From NCBI GenBank assembly GCA_015232335.1, contig JADFZV010000023.1, forward strand, positions 1 to 50,733: a stretch of 50,733 bases of DNA, given 5' to 3'. A program made the position numbers and the translations under genes. This document shows, piece after piece, positions 19,509 to 28,807 of the stretch (the first letter of the stretch is position 1; each line of letters begins with the position of its first letter). The notes beneath the pieces are model-generated. The model was not told the DNA's origin and did no database searches. It was given only the letters and a program-made list of their open reading frames with translations. Source of the DNA: Alphaproteobacteria bacterium (GTDB lineage: Bacteria > Pseudomonadota > Alphaproteobacteria > Rhodospirillales > WMHbin7).

Positions 19509-19889
19509 TCAAGGTTCGACGCCGCCGCCTTCGTCATCCAGATGCTCCATGACCTCGGCCATGTCGTCATCGTCTTCACCCAGGTCGGAGGCATCCTCCA
19601 GGATTTCATCGCCCTCTTCCTCGACCTCGTCACCCTCCAGCACGGCGGCATCGACATCTTCAACGTCGATCGGCACGGCGGCGGCGGCCTTGGCCTTGGC
19701 GTTCTTGGCCTTTTCAGCCTTTTCGGCGGCGGCATGGGCGGCGGCGGCCTTCTTGGCGCCGCGCAGGGTCTGCGCCGGGTCGAACTTGGCCTCGCATTTG
19801 GGGCACACACAGGGCGTGTGCTGCATATCGTAGAACTTGCAGCCACAACTTGGGCAGACGCGCTTCGTTCCCCATTCAGGTTTAGCCAC
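19509..19889 (-). CDS. FYDLN-acid domain protein (TIGR02300 family)
   Basis: The 126-residue protein begins MAKPEWGTKRVCPSCG with the family's FYD motif (KFYDMQ), two CxxC pairs (CPSC and CPKC) forming a likely zinc ribbon, an alanine/lysine-rich middle (about residues 45-72) and a strongly acidic C-terminus (EGDEVEEEGDEILED). This family is restricted to alphaproteobacteria and its function is unknown. It starts with GTG at 19889 and is divergent from aroA-cmk with 135 bp between, its usual neighbourhood. Confidence 0.9.
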   Translation of the reverse strand: MAKPEWGTKRVCPSCGCKFYDMQHTPCVCPKCEAKFDPAQTLRGAKKAAAAHAAAEKAEKAKNAKAKAAAAVPIDVEDVDAAVLEGDEVEEEGDEILEDASDLGEDDDDMAEVMEHLDDEGGGVEP

Positions 19890-20024
19890 GCTCTTTCCTC
19901 CCTATAAAACGTCCATGTCCCAAAATGCGCCCCCCGGATGCCGGAAGGTCACAAGGGCCATTTGCCACGTCCGGCGCGGTGTGTCAAAAGCATTATCACC
20001 AACCCAACCACAGCCCGTCTGGAT

Positions 20025-21986
20025 ATGAGCGAAAAATCCCCCCTTCCCCTTACGTCCCATATGGCCAAAGGCCTTCAGGGGTCGGCCCGCGTTCCGGGCG
20101 ACAAGTCGGTTTCCCACCGCGCCCTGATGCTGGGCGCCCTGGCCGTCGGCGAAACCACGGTCGAAGGTCTTTTGGAAGGCGAGGATGTTTTGGCCACGGC
20201 CAATGCCATGCGCGCCATGGGAGCCACCGTCGAGCGCCGCGAAAATGGCGTCTGGCACCTGTGGGGACGCGGGGTCGGTGGCTTAAGCGAACCTGAGACA
20301 GTGCTGGACATGGGCAATGCGGGCACGGGCATGCGCCTAGTCATGGGTCTGGTGGCCAGCCACCCTTTCACCGCCTTCTTTACTGGCGACGCCTCGCTGT
20401 GCAAGCGCCCGATGCGCCGGGTAGCCGAGCCGCTGGAACGCATGGGGGCGCGCATTGTGGCCCGCTCGGGCGTGCGCCCGCCTCTGGCAGTGGTGGGCAC
20501 AGACGCCCCGCTGCCCATCGTCTTCGAGCTTCCGGTGGCCTCGGCCCAGGTGAAATCGGCCATTCTGCTGGCGGGCCTGAACACGCCGGGAACCACCACC
20601 GTCATCGAGCCCGAGCCGACCAGGGATCATTCCGAGCGCATGCTCAAGCATTTCGGAGCCAGGGTGGATGTCGGCCCCGGCCCCAAGGGTGGGCGCATCG
20701 TCACCCTTCACGGGTTTCCCGAACTGACCGGACGCCAACTGGTCGTTCCCGCCGACCCCTCCTCGGCCGCCTTTCCCACGATCGCCGCCCTGATCGTTCC
20801 CGACTCGGAGGTTACGCTGCCCGAGGTGGGCACCAATCCACTGCGCTTTGGCCTTTATGAAACCTTGAAGGAAATGGGCGCCGACATCTTGCTTCGAAAC
20901 CCCCGCGAGCTTTCGGGCGAGCCGGTGGCCGATCTGGTGATCCGTTCCAGCCGCTTAAAGGGCGTTGTCGTGCCGCCCGAGCGCGCGCCATCGATGATCG
21001 ACGAATATCCCATCCTGGCCGTGGCCGCCGCCTTTGCCGAGGGAACGACGCGCATGCAGGGGCTTCGCGAATTGAAGGTGAAGGAAAGTGATCGCCTGGC
21101 CGCCATGGCCGAGGGCCTGGCCAAAGCGGGCGTTGCCGTCGAGGTCGAAGGCGACGATCTGATCGTGCATGGCAAGGGCCGCCCCAAAGGTGGGGTGCTG
21201 ATCGAAACCAATCTCGACCACCGCATCGCCATGAGTTTCCTGGTGCTGGGCCTGGGCTCGGAACAACCCATGCGCATCGATGACAGCCGGGCCATCGCCA
21301 CCAGCTTTACCGGCTTCGTCGAATTGATGCAGGGGTTGGGGGCAAGGATCGAGGCATCATCGCCCTTGATCATCGCCATCGACGGACCGGCCGCAGCGGG
21401 CAAGGGCACCCTGGCCCGCAGGATCGCGGCCCACCTCAATCTTGCTTACCTGGATACCGGCCTGATCTATCGCGCCGTGGGCATGAAGGCCCAAAGAGAG
21501 GGTTTGGAGCCCGTGAAGGCCGCCCAGATGTTGACGCCAGACGACCTGAAAGCCCCAGATTTGCGAAGCGAGGAAGGGGGCCAGGCTGCCTCGAAAGTGG
21601 CCAGCATCCCCGCTGTGCGGGCTGAATTGCTTGAATTTCAACGCCGTTTTGCTGCACATCCCCCGCCTCCCGCCGTTGGCGCGGTACTGGACGGTAGAGA
21701 CATCGGCACGGTGGTCTGCCCGAATGCTAAAATTAAGCTTTTTATCACCGCCTCGGACGAGGCCCGGGCGGGCAGGCGCCATAAAGAGTTGCTAGAACGC
21801 GGAGAATCCTCTATATACGCCCGCGTTCTAGAGGAGATGCAAGCGCGCGACGAAAGAGACCGTAATCGGTCCGTCGCCCCGCTGGTACCGGCGCCTGACG
21901 CTGTGGTTCTCGATACGACCCTGCTCACTGCCGATGCGGCCTTCGAGGCAGCACTTCGCATCATTGCCGACAGAACGCACGCCTAG
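20025..21986 (+). CDS. aroA: AroA-Cmk fusion: EPSP synthase with cytidylate kinase
   Basis: One uninterrupted frame encodes two enzymes. Residues about 1-445 are 5-enolpyruvylshikimate-3-phosphate synthase of the shikimate pathway ([27 protein letters not shown], and [16 protein letters not shown]). From about residue 449, [19 protein letters not shown] begins a full-length cytidylate kinase with its P-loop, LDTGLIYRA and [11 protein letters not shown]. In most relatives these are two adjacent genes, aroA and cmk. Here no stop separates them, but a TTG at 21366 could start a separate Cmk. The start at ATG 20025 (MSEKSP) is preferred to an upstream ATG at 19938. rpsA follows, as is conserved in alphaproteobacteria. 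Confidence 0.9.
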   Translation: MSEKSPLPLTSHMAKGLQGSARVPGDKSVSHRALMLGALAVGETTVEGLLEGEDVLATANAMRAMGATVERRENGVWHLWGRGVGGLSEPETVLDMGNAGTGMRLVMGLVASHPFTAFFTGDASLCKRPMRRVAEPLERMGARIVARSGVRPPLAVVGTDAPLPIVFELPVASAQVKSAILLAGLNTPGTTTVIEPEPTRDHSERMLKHFGARVDVGPGPKGGRIVTLHGFPELTGRQLVVPADPSSAAFPTIAALIVPDSEVTLPEVGTNPLRFGLYETLKEMGADILLRNPRELSGEPVADLVIRSSRLKGVVVPPERAPSMIDEYPILAVAAAFAEGTTRMQGLRELKVKESDRLAAMAEGLAKAGVAVEVEGDDLIVHGKGRPKGGVLIETNLDHRIAMSFLVLGLGSEQPMRIDDSRAIATSFTGFVELMQGLGARIEASSPLIIAIDGPAAAGKGTLARRIAAHLNLAYLDTGLIYRAVGMKAQREGLEPVKAAQMLTPDDLKAPDLRSEEGGQAASKVASIPAVRAELLEFQRRFAAHPPPPAVGAVLDGRDIGTVVCPNAKIKLFITASDEARAGRRHKELLERGESSIYARVLEEMQARDERDRNRSVAPLVPAPDAVVLDTTLLTADAAFEAALRIIADRTHA

Positions 21987-22074
21987 GGATGGTCCCGGGC
22001 GTGAACCCCACCCAAGACCGCCGGAGACAACCGGTCGGCCTGGATAGCGATTTTTGAAAGGACTACCCCTTAGC

Positions 22075-23757
22075 ATGATGACCGAAAATTTCGCTGACCT
22101 TCTGAACGAGAGCCTGGGCACTTCCGGCGGATTCGAAGGTCAGGTACTGACGGGCACCGTCGTCTCCGTCGATGGCGACTGGGCCATGATCGATGTGGGC
22201 CTGAAAAGCGAAGGCCGCATCTCCGTCAAGGAATTTGCCGCCCCCGGCCGCTCTCCCGAAGTGAAGGTTGGCGACGTCATCGACGTTTTCGTCGAACGCT
22301 ATGAGGACCGCGACGGACAGGTCATGCTGTCGCGCGAGAAGGCCAAGCGCGAGGAAGCCTGGACCGTTCTGGAAAAGGCCTTCACGGCCCAGCAGCGCGT
22401 CAACGGCACCATCTTCGGTCGCGTCAAGGGCGGCTTTACGGTCGATCTGTCAGGCGCCGTGGCCTTCCTGCCCGGAAGCCAGGTGGACATCCGCCCCGTG
22501 CGCGACATCGGCCCCCTGATGGGCAATGCGCAGCCTTTCCAGATTTTGAAGATGGACCGCTCACGCGGCAATATCGTGGTGTCGCGTCGCGCCGTGCTGG
22601 AAGAGACCAGGGCCGAGCAGCGCTCGGAACTGATCGAGAGCCTGAAGGAAGGCCAGATCCTGGAAGGCGTGGTCAAGAACATCACCGACTACGGCGCCTT
22701 CGTCGACCTGGGCGGCGTGGACGGCCTCTTGCACGTCACCGACATCGCCTGGAAGCGCATCAATCATCCGTCGGAAGCCTTGCATATCGGCCAGAGCGTC
22801 AAGGTGCAGGTCATCCGCTTCAATTCCGAGACCCAGCGCATTTCGCTGGGCATGAAGCAGCTTGAGGCCGATCCCTGGGAAGGCGTTGACGCCAAGTACC
22901 CGGTGGGGGCCAAGTATTCGGGCCGCGTCACCAACATCACCGACTACGGCGCTTTCGTGGAACTGGAGCCCGGCGTCGAAGGCCTGGTCCACGTCTCCGA
23001 AATGAGCTGGACCAAGAAGAACGTCCATCCGGGCAAGATCGTTTCCACCTCGCAGGAAGTGGACGTGATGGTGCTGGATGTCGATCCTCAGAAGCGTCGC
23101 ATTTCGCTGGGCCTGAAGCAGACCATGGAAAATCCGTGGGGCGGCTTCCTGGACAAGCATCCCAAGGACAGCGAGGTCGAGGGCGAGGTCAAGAACATCA
23201 CCGAATTCGGCTTGTTCGTGGGCCTGTCGGGCGATATCGACGGCATGGTGCATCTGTCCGACCTCGACTGGGAAAAGCCCGGCGAGCAGGCCCTTCAGGA
23301 CTATAAGAAGGGTGATCGCGTCAAGTGCAAGGTGCTGGATGTCGATGTCGAGAAGGAACGCATCTCGCTGGGCATCAAGCAGCTCACCACCGATCCGTTC
23401 GCAGGCGCCGCCCAGGCCTACAAGAAGGGCGACGTGGTGACCGGCACCGTAACCCAGGTGCAGGAGAACGGCATCGAAGTGCAGATCGCTGATGGCGTTA
23501 CCGGCTTCATCCGCAAGGCGGAACTGGCTCGCGACCGCGCCGATCAGCGCCCCGAGCGTTTCGCCATCGGCGAAAAGATCGACGCCAAGGTCACCGCCGT
23601 CGAGAAGTCCAGCCGCAAGATCACGCTCTCCGTCAAGGCGCGCGAGATCGAAGAGGAAAAGCAGGCCATGGCCGATTACGGCTCGGCCGACTCAGGTGCA
23701 AGCCTGGGCGACATCCTGGGTGCCGCTCTCAAGGAGAAGCATTCGAAGGATAGCTGA
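22075..23757 (+). CDS. rpsA: 30S ribosomal protein S1
   Basis: S1 binds mRNA and helps it dock on the 30S subunit. The 560-residue product holds six S1/OB-fold repeats; the later ones are easy to see from recurring ITDYGAFVDLGG, ITDYGAFVELEPG and ITEFGLFVGLSG cores, each followed by a GLxHVSDxxW-like strand. The start at 22075 (or 22078) follows AAAGGA; the TTG at 22054 is discounted. It follows the aroA-cmk gene and is followed by a strong terminator. Confidence 0.97.
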   Translation: MMTENFADLLNESLGTSGGFEGQVLTGTVVSVDGDWAMIDVGLKSEGRISVKEFAAPGRSPEVKVGDVIDVFVERYEDRDGQVMLSREKAKREEAWTVLEKAFTAQQRVNGTIFGRVKGGFTVDLSGAVAFLPGSQVDIRPVRDIGPLMGNAQPFQILKMDRSRGNIVVSRRAVLEETRAEQRSELIESLKEGQILEGVVKNITDYGAFVDLGGVDGLLHVTDIAWKRINHPSEALHIGQSVKVQVIRFNSETQRISLGMKQLEADPWEGVDAKYPVGAKYSGRVTNITDYGAFVELEPGVEGLVHVSEMSWTKKNVHPGKIVSTSQEVDVMVLDVDPQKRRISLGLKQTMENPWGGFLDKHPKDSEVEGEVKNITEFGLFVGLSGDIDGMVHLSDLDWEKPGEQALQDYKKGDRVKCKVLDVDVEKERISLGIKQLTTDPFAGAAQAYKKGDVVTGTVTQVQENGIEVQIADGVTGFIRKAELARDRADQRPERFAIGEKIDAKVTAVEKSSRKITLSVKAREIEEEKQAMADYGSADSGASLGDILGAALKEKHSKDS

Positions 23758-23783
23758 GTTAACCCCTTCTGGGTAACGACCGG

Positions 23784-23815
23784 AAAGGCGCCTCTAGCGA
23801 GGCGCCTTTTTCGTT
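23784..23815 (+). terminator. Rho-independent terminator of rpsA
   Basis: AAAGGCGCCTC (23784-23794) and GAGGCGCCTTT (23799-23809) pair as an 11-bp stem with a 4-nt loop and run into TTTTTCG. It lies 26 bp after the rpsA stop. Confidence 0.9.
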
Positions 23816-23829
23816 GCTAGTTTCCTGAC

Positions 23830-24705
23830 ATGCCTTTTCTCGTTCTGCTCTTCCTGCTATTGCCCCTGCCCGCACTGGCCCTGCCCTTGCCGGAAGGCTT
23901 GGCGCTGGGCGAAACCGTGATGGCACTCGAAGCCATCGACGGCGATACCATCCGCCTGCAGACAGGGGGTGAATTGCGCCTCTCGGGGCTTGTCGCCCCC
24001 AAGGATGACGAGCCCTTGGCAGAGGCGGCCAAGAAAACGCTGGACCGGCTGGTCAGGGGCAAGCGCCTGATTCTGGCCGCCGAATCCGCCAAGGACCGGT
24101 TCGGACGCAGGCGCGCCCAGGCCGGACTTGAGGCCAGCGGCACCTGGCTCCAGTCGGAAATGTTGATCCGGGGTTTGGCCCGCGTTGCCAGCGCTGCCGA
24201 TGACAGTCAGGGGATCAAGACGCTGCTGGCTCTTGAGGAATCGGCGCGTCAGGAGCGCCAGGGCCTGTGGGCCGACCGGCGCTATGGCATACGCAAGGCG
24301 GATCATGTGCCTGCCGGGCGCTTTGAAATCGTCGAGGGAACCATTCTGGCCAGTGGCCGGGGCGTGGGGCGGACCTATCTCAATTTCGGCGCCGACTGGA
24401 AGACCGATTTCACCCTGACACTGGACGGCGAAGCCTCGAAGCTGTTTCGCGAAGCCAAGCTGACGCCCGCCAAAATGGTGGGACAGAAAGTGCGGGTGCG
24501 CGGCTTCGTCATCCTGACCAACGGCCCCATGATCGAGCTTAGCCACCCCGATCAGGTGGAATTTCTGGACCCTTTGCCCGAAAAGGCCATAAAGCCACCC
24601 TATCAAAGCCTCTTCGCGAAACCCGGAGTCCGGACCCATGATCACACGCCGCAACCTTCTTGCCCTGGCCGCCCTGCTTGCCCCGCTGGCCCTTGCCGCC
24701 TGTGA
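23830..24705 (+). CDS. Exported thermonuclease-like (SNase) protein
   Basis: The 291-residue product has a Sec signal peptide (LVLLFLLLPLPALA) followed by a staphylococcal-nuclease-like OB fold: EAIDGDTIRLQTGGELRLSG and then KDRFGRRRAQ, which carries the arginine equivalent to the family's catalytic Arg87. A second beta-rich domain (about residues 165-260) follows. Nuclease activity is plausible but not proven, since the acidic metal-binding positions cannot all be aligned by eye. Its last 68 bp overlap the next gene in another frame, and its last 22 residues (rich in Pro and Cys) look non-native, suggesting the original stop was lost. Confidence 0.75.
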   Translation: MPFLVLLFLLLPLPALALPLPEGLALGETVMALEAIDGDTIRLQTGGELRLSGLVAPKDDEPLAEAAKKTLDRLVRGKRLILAAESAKDRFGRRRAQAGLEASGTWLQSEMLIRGLARVASAADDSQGIKTLLALEESARQERQGLWADRRYGIRKADHVPAGRFEIVEGTILASGRGVGRTYLNFGADWKTDFTLTLDGEASKLFREAKLTPAKMVGQKVRVRGFVILTNGPMIELSHPDQVEFLDPLPEKAIKPPYQSLFAKPGVRTHDHTPQPSCPGRPACPAGPCRL

Positions 24706-25240
24706 GACGCCGCCGTCGGCAAAAAGCGCTCCCACGATGAGCTTTGCCCACCAGGCCCCCTTCAATCTGGCGGTTTCGCAGATCGACGTCGTCAGCAGCT
24801 ACAAATCGCCTCTCAAGGAACCCAATGTCGAGCATTTGATGTCGCCGGTTCCCTCGCCCGAGGCCGCCGCCCGCATCTGGGCCAAGGACCGGCTGAAGGC
24901 AGCGGGCAACGGTGATCTTCGAGCCGAGATGCGCATTCTGAATGCACCCGTCATCGAAACCCTGTTGAAGACCGACAAGGGCTTTTCGGGCATGTTCAAG
25001 AAGGAACAGTCGGCGCGCTACGATGCCGCCCTGGCTGTCGAGATCGTCATCCGCGATGGTCGCGGTATGGCCGTCGCTTCGGCCGAGGCCAAGGCCACGC
25101 GCTCGCAGACCGTGGGCGAGGAAGTCTCGCTCAATCAGCGCGACCAGATCTGGTTCGAAATGATCGAAGCCCTGATGAAGGACATCAATATCCGCCTCGA
25201 GGATAACATCCGCACCTATATGGCCAGCTATCTGAGATAA
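24638..25240 (+). CDS. Putative lipoprotein of unknown function
   Basis: The 200-residue product starts with a lipoprotein signal peptide (RRNLLALAALLAPLALAAC, lipobox cysteine at about residue 22). The mature part has mixed alpha/beta character with charged helices (PEAAARIWAKDRLKAAG and IEALMKDINIRLEDNIRTYM) and no motif I recognise. The start overlaps the nuclease-like gene by 68 bp, with GGAG upstream, so the two are co-transcribed. The gene is convergent with trkH with only 3 bp between the stop codons. Confidence 0.85.
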   Translation: MITRRNLLALAALLAPLALAACETPPSAKSAPTMSFAHQAPFNLAVSQIDVVSSYKSPLKEPNVEHLMSPVPSPEAAARIWAKDRLKAAGNGDLRAEMRILNAPVIETLLKTDKGFSGMFKKEQSARYDAALAVEIVIRDGRGMAVASAEAKATRSQTVGEEVSLNQRDQIWFEMIEALMKDINIRLEDNIRTYMASYLR

Positions 25241-25243
25241 GAA

Positions 25244-26689
25244 TCACCGCCGCCAGAAGTTGGGCGTGAGCAGAATCAGCAGGGTGAAGATTTCCAGCCG
25301 TCCCAGCAGCATGGCCAGAGACATCAGCCAGATGGCGGCATCATTCAAGGGCTCGAAGGTGCAGCACGGCCCCACGACATTTCCCAGGCCGGGTCCGATA
25401 TTGCCGATGCTGGCGGCAACACCTGTCAGCGAAGACATGAAATCCAGCCCGGTCAGGCTGACCGCCAGGGCCAGAATGGCCGTCGAAAGCAAATAGACCA
25501 TCACGAACATGATGACTGACAGCACGACGTCGCTGGAATAAGAAGACTGATCATATTTCAGGGTAAAGACACGGTTGGGCTGATACATCAGAGCCAACTG
25601 GGTGCGTACATAGCGAGTCAGCACCTGCCAGCGGAAGATCTTGATCGAGCCGGTGGTCGAACCCGTGCAGCCGCCGGTGAAGGCGGCAAGGAAGAAGACC
25701 ATCATGGCGAAATCGCCCCACAGGCTGAAATCGCTGGTAACGAAACCTGTAGTGGTGATGATGGAGGTGATGTTGAAGGCCGCCATTCGCAAGGCCTCGG
25801 TAAAACCGACATCGCGCATGAACCAAAGCCACAGAGTCAGCATGCCGGTGAAGGTCGCGACCACGGCCAGAAAGGTCCATATCTGGCTGCCTTTGGCCAA
25901 GGCCTCCCAGCCCTCGCGGGTCAGTCGCACATAATAGGTAAGTGGCAGCGCGCCTGAAAGCATGAAGACCACAATGATCCATTCGTACCAGGGATTGGCA
26001 AAATAACCGACCGAAGCGTCCTTGGTGGAAAAGCCCCCGGTGGAAACCGATGCCAGCGCGTGGCAGATCGCATCGAAGGGAGTCATGCCGGCAATCCACA
26101 GGGCAACGAAGCAGGCGAGGACCAGGGCCAGATAAGCCAAAATGATGGACATGGCCATCTGGGCCGCCTTGGGCATGAACTTTTCGGATTTGTCTGAGGA
26201 TTCCATGCGAAAGAATTGCATGCCACCAACGCGTAGCGAGGGCAGAACCGCAACTGCCATCACAATGATACCGATACCCCCGATGCCGTGCAGAATGGCC
26301 CGCCAGAGCAAAATGCCCGGCGGCGCGTTATCAAGCCCCACGATCACCGTGGCCCCGGTGGTGGTCAGGCCCGACATGGCCTCGAAAAAGGCGTCTGTAT
26401 AGGAAAGGCCCAGATGCGAAAAGACGAAGGGCAGAGCGCCAAAGGCCGACAGCACGACCCAGGACAGGCTGGTCAACACGAAACCGTGACGCAAGGTGAT
26501 GTGGCTGACAGCGCCTCTATTCCCCACCACGAACAACATACCGATGAAAAATGTGACCAGACCGGAAATCGCAAAGACCTTCCAGTCCTCGTGATGCGCC
26601 ACCAGATCGGCCATGGCGGGAAAGAACATGAACAGGGCCAGTGTCGAGACCAGAAGGCCAAGAACAAGAAAAATCGGGCGCAGTTCCAT
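25244..26689 (-). CDS. trkH: TrkH-family potassium uptake membrane protein
   Basis: The 481-residue inner-membrane protein belongs to the Trk/Ktr/HKT K+ channel-like superfamily. It has about 10-12 hydrophobic segments and several P-loop selectivity-filter-like turns, including FEAMSGLTTTGATVIVG, HALASVSTGGFST and FTGGCTGSTTGSIK. No trkA (NAD-binding regulatory subunit) gene is adjacent. The start at 26689 gives MELRPIFLVLGLL. The gene is divergent from the penicillin-binding protein gene with 112 bp between them. Confidence 0.93.
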   Translation of the reverse strand: MELRPIFLVLGLLVSTLALFMFFPAMADLVAHHEDWKVFAISGLVTFFIGMLFVVGNRGAVSHITLRHGFVLTSLSWVVLSAFGALPFVFSHLGLSYTDAFFEAMSGLTTTGATVIVGLDNAPPGILLWRAILHGIGGIGIIVMAVAVLPSLRVGGMQFFRMESSDKSEKFMPKAAQMAMSIILAYLALVLACFVALWIAGMTPFDAICHALASVSTGGFSTKDASVGYFANPWYEWIIVVFMLSGALPLTYYVRLTREGWEALAKGSQIWTFLAVVATFTGMLTLWLWFMRDVGFTEALRMAAFNITSIITTTGFVTSDFSLWGDFAMMVFFLAAFTGGCTGSTTGSIKIFRWQVLTRYVRTQLALMYQPNRVFTLKYDQSSYSSDVVLSVIMFVMVYLLSTAILALAVSLTGLDFMSSLTGVAASIGNIGPGLGNVVGPCCTFEPLNDAAIWLMSLAMLLGRLEIFTLLILLTPNFWRR

Positions 26690-26801
26690 GCCGGTTCCAG
26701 CAGTGGTTAAGGAACGGGGGACTATCCTCCAGGCATGGGGGAATGTCTAGGGGGGGAAACCATTTACAACCCCCCGCCGCCCTGCCATTCTCCGCCCCAT
26801 C

Positions 26802-28787
26802 ATGTCCTTAAAAGCCTCCAGGGAAGATCGTCCCCCCGTCAGCAGCGGCGGGCGGGGACCGGCAAAACGCTCGCGCAGATCCCGCAAGTCCCGAAAGGGC
26901 GGCTGGGGCCGCTGGCTCGTCCTGCTCGTCAAGCTGGGGCTGCTGGCCGCCCTCCTGGTGGCGGGTCTGGTCGTCTGGTACGCCCAGGATCTACCCGACA
27001 TCGAATCCTTGAATGCCGCAACAAGGCGCCCCGCCGTCACCCTGGTTTCCTCGGACGGCGAAACCATCGCCGCCATCGGCGACGTCTACGGCGAGACGCT
27101 CGATCTTGACGACATGCCGAAATCCCTGCCGGCTGCCGTTCTTGCCACCGAGGATAGGCGCTTTTACAGCCATTTCGGCGTCGATCCCTTCGGCATGGCG
27201 CGCGCCCTGGTGCGCAACGTTACCAAAGGCGGCGTCCATCAAGGCGGCAGCACGATCACGCAACAATTGGCCAAGGTTCTGTTCCTCACACCCGAGCGCA
27301 CCTTGAAGCGCAAGGTTCAGGAGGCCATTCTTGCCTTCAAGCTGGAAAGCCGATTCACCAAGCGCGAGATTCTGACCATCTATCTGAACCGGGTTTATCT
27401 GGGCTCGGGCACCTTTGGCGTCGATGCCGCCGCACAACGCTATTTCGGAAAATCGGCGCGCCGCTTGTCGTTGTACGAATCAGCCCTGCTGGCGGGCCTC
27501 TTAAAGGCGCCCTCGCGCTACAGCCCGGCCAATGATCCCGAGAAAGCGCGCGCCCGCACCGCCCAGGTGCTGGAGAATATGGTCAATGCCGGTGTCATCA
27601 CGCCCGAGGAATCGGCCAAGGCCAGGCGTGAAGAGGTGGCCGCCACGGCCAGAGCCCGGCCCAGCTTCGGACGCTATTTCACCGATTGGGTGCTGGCCCA
27701 GGTGGCCGCCATGCCCGACACCGAAGGCAAGGACCTGACGGTCACCACCACGCTTGATCGCGTTTTGCAGATCAAAACCGAGGCCCGGCTGAAAACGATG
27801 CTGGACGCTCAAGGAGACAAGCTGAATGTCGGCCAGGCTGCGCTGGTGGTGACGGCGCCGGATGGCGCCATCAAGGCCTATGTTGGCGGACGCGATTACG
27901 ATGACAGCCAGTTCGACCGGGCGAATCAGGCCAGGCGCCAGCCGGGCTCCAGCTTCAAGACCTTCGTCTATCTGGCCGCTCTCGAAGCCGGCATGACGCC
28001 AGAAGATACCGTCGACGACGCCCCCATTCAGATGGGCGACTGGAGCCCCGACAATTACACCGGAAAGTTTCTGGGACTGGTCAGTTTGAAGACGGCGCTG
28101 GCCCAATCGCTGAACGCCGCCACCGTGCGCCTGGCCGAGGAAATAGGCCTGAAAAGCGTGATCGCCACAGCCAGGCGCCTGGGCATTCTCTCGGAACTGC
28201 GCCATGACGCCACCACCGCTCTGGGTTCCAGCGAAACCAGCCCTTTGGAACTGGCAGGCGCCTATACAGCACTTTCCAATGGCGGATTATTTGTCCAGCC
28301 CTTTGGAATTATCGAAGTTTCGCAGACCAATGGCCCCGTGCTGTGGCGCTATGAGCCGATGAATGCAAGACGTGTCGTCAGCCCTCGCGCCCTTTCAGGC
28401 ATCCATGAGATGCTGAGCGAGGTCATCCAAAGCGGCACGGGAAAAGCGGCAGCCCTGCCCAATGGCCGCCCGGTTGCCGGAAAAACCGGCACCAGCCAGA
28501 ATTACCGCGATGCCTGGTTCGCAGGCTTCACGGCGGATCGCACCTGCGTGGTGTGGATGGGCAATGACGATGGCAAGCCGATGAAGAAGGTGGTGGGCGG
28601 CGGCCTGCCCGCGCGCCTGTGGCGCGAGGTGATGGAAGCGGCCCATGCCGGACTGCCTTCTCGTCCGCTGGCCGAATCCTGGAACGAACCTGCGCCGATT
28701 TTCGAGATTCCTGAAATTCCCCAGACCATCGAGGATGCGGGCAACGTGCTGAAGCGACTGCTTAAGGGCATCGGTATCGGCGACTGA
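26802..28787 (+). CDS. Class A penicillin-binding protein (PBP1A-type)
   Basis: A 661-residue bifunctional peptidoglycan synthase. A basic, serine-rich cytoplasmic tail precedes one membrane anchor (about residues 45-68). The GT51 transglycosylase domain has its catalytic Glu in TEDRRFYSHFGVD and the motifs GGSTITQQLAK, KRKVQEAILAFKLE and YLNRVYLG. The transpeptidase domain carries SSFK (catalytic serine), SLN and KTGTSQ. It is shorter than E. coli PBP1a, which has an extra OB-like domain. It is divergent from trkH and followed by an alcohol dehydrogenase gene 20 bp downstream. Confidence 0.93.
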   Translation: MSLKASREDRPPVSSGGRGPAKRSRRSRKSRKGGWGRWLVLLVKLGLLAALLVAGLVVWYAQDLPDIESLNAATRRPAVTLVSSDGETIAAIGDVYGETLDLDDMPKSLPAAVLATEDRRFYSHFGVDPFGMARALVRNVTKGGVHQGGSTITQQLAKVLFLTPERTLKRKVQEAILAFKLESRFTKREILTIYLNRVYLGSGTFGVDAAAQRYFGKSARRLSLYESALLAGLLKAPSRYSPANDPEKARARTAQVLENMVNAGVITPEESAKARREEVAATARARPSFGRYFTDWVLAQVAAMPDTEGKDLTVTTTLDRVLQIKTEARLKTMLDAQGDKLNVGQAALVVTAPDGAIKAYVGGRDYDDSQFDRANQARRQPGSSFKTFVYLAALEAGMTPEDTVDDAPIQMGDWSPDNYTGKFLGLVSLKTALAQSLNAATVRLAEEIGLKSVIATARRLGILSELRHDATTALGSSETSPLELAGAYTALSNGGLFVQPFGIIEVSQTNGPVLWRYEPMNARRVVSPRALSGIHEMLSEVIQSGTGKAAALPNGRPVAGKTGTSQNYRDAWFAGFTADRTCVVWMGNDDGKPMKKVVGGGLPARLWREVMEAAHAGLPSRPLAESWNEPAPIFEIPEIPQTIEDAGNVLKRLLKGIGIGD

Positions 28788-28807
28788 TCAAGACAGAGAG
28801 GACAGCC

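Noticed and set aside
19938..20024. Longer AroA N-terminus from ATG 19938
   Set aside because: The extra 29 residues do not resemble AroA proteins; the fold begins shortly after ATG 20025.
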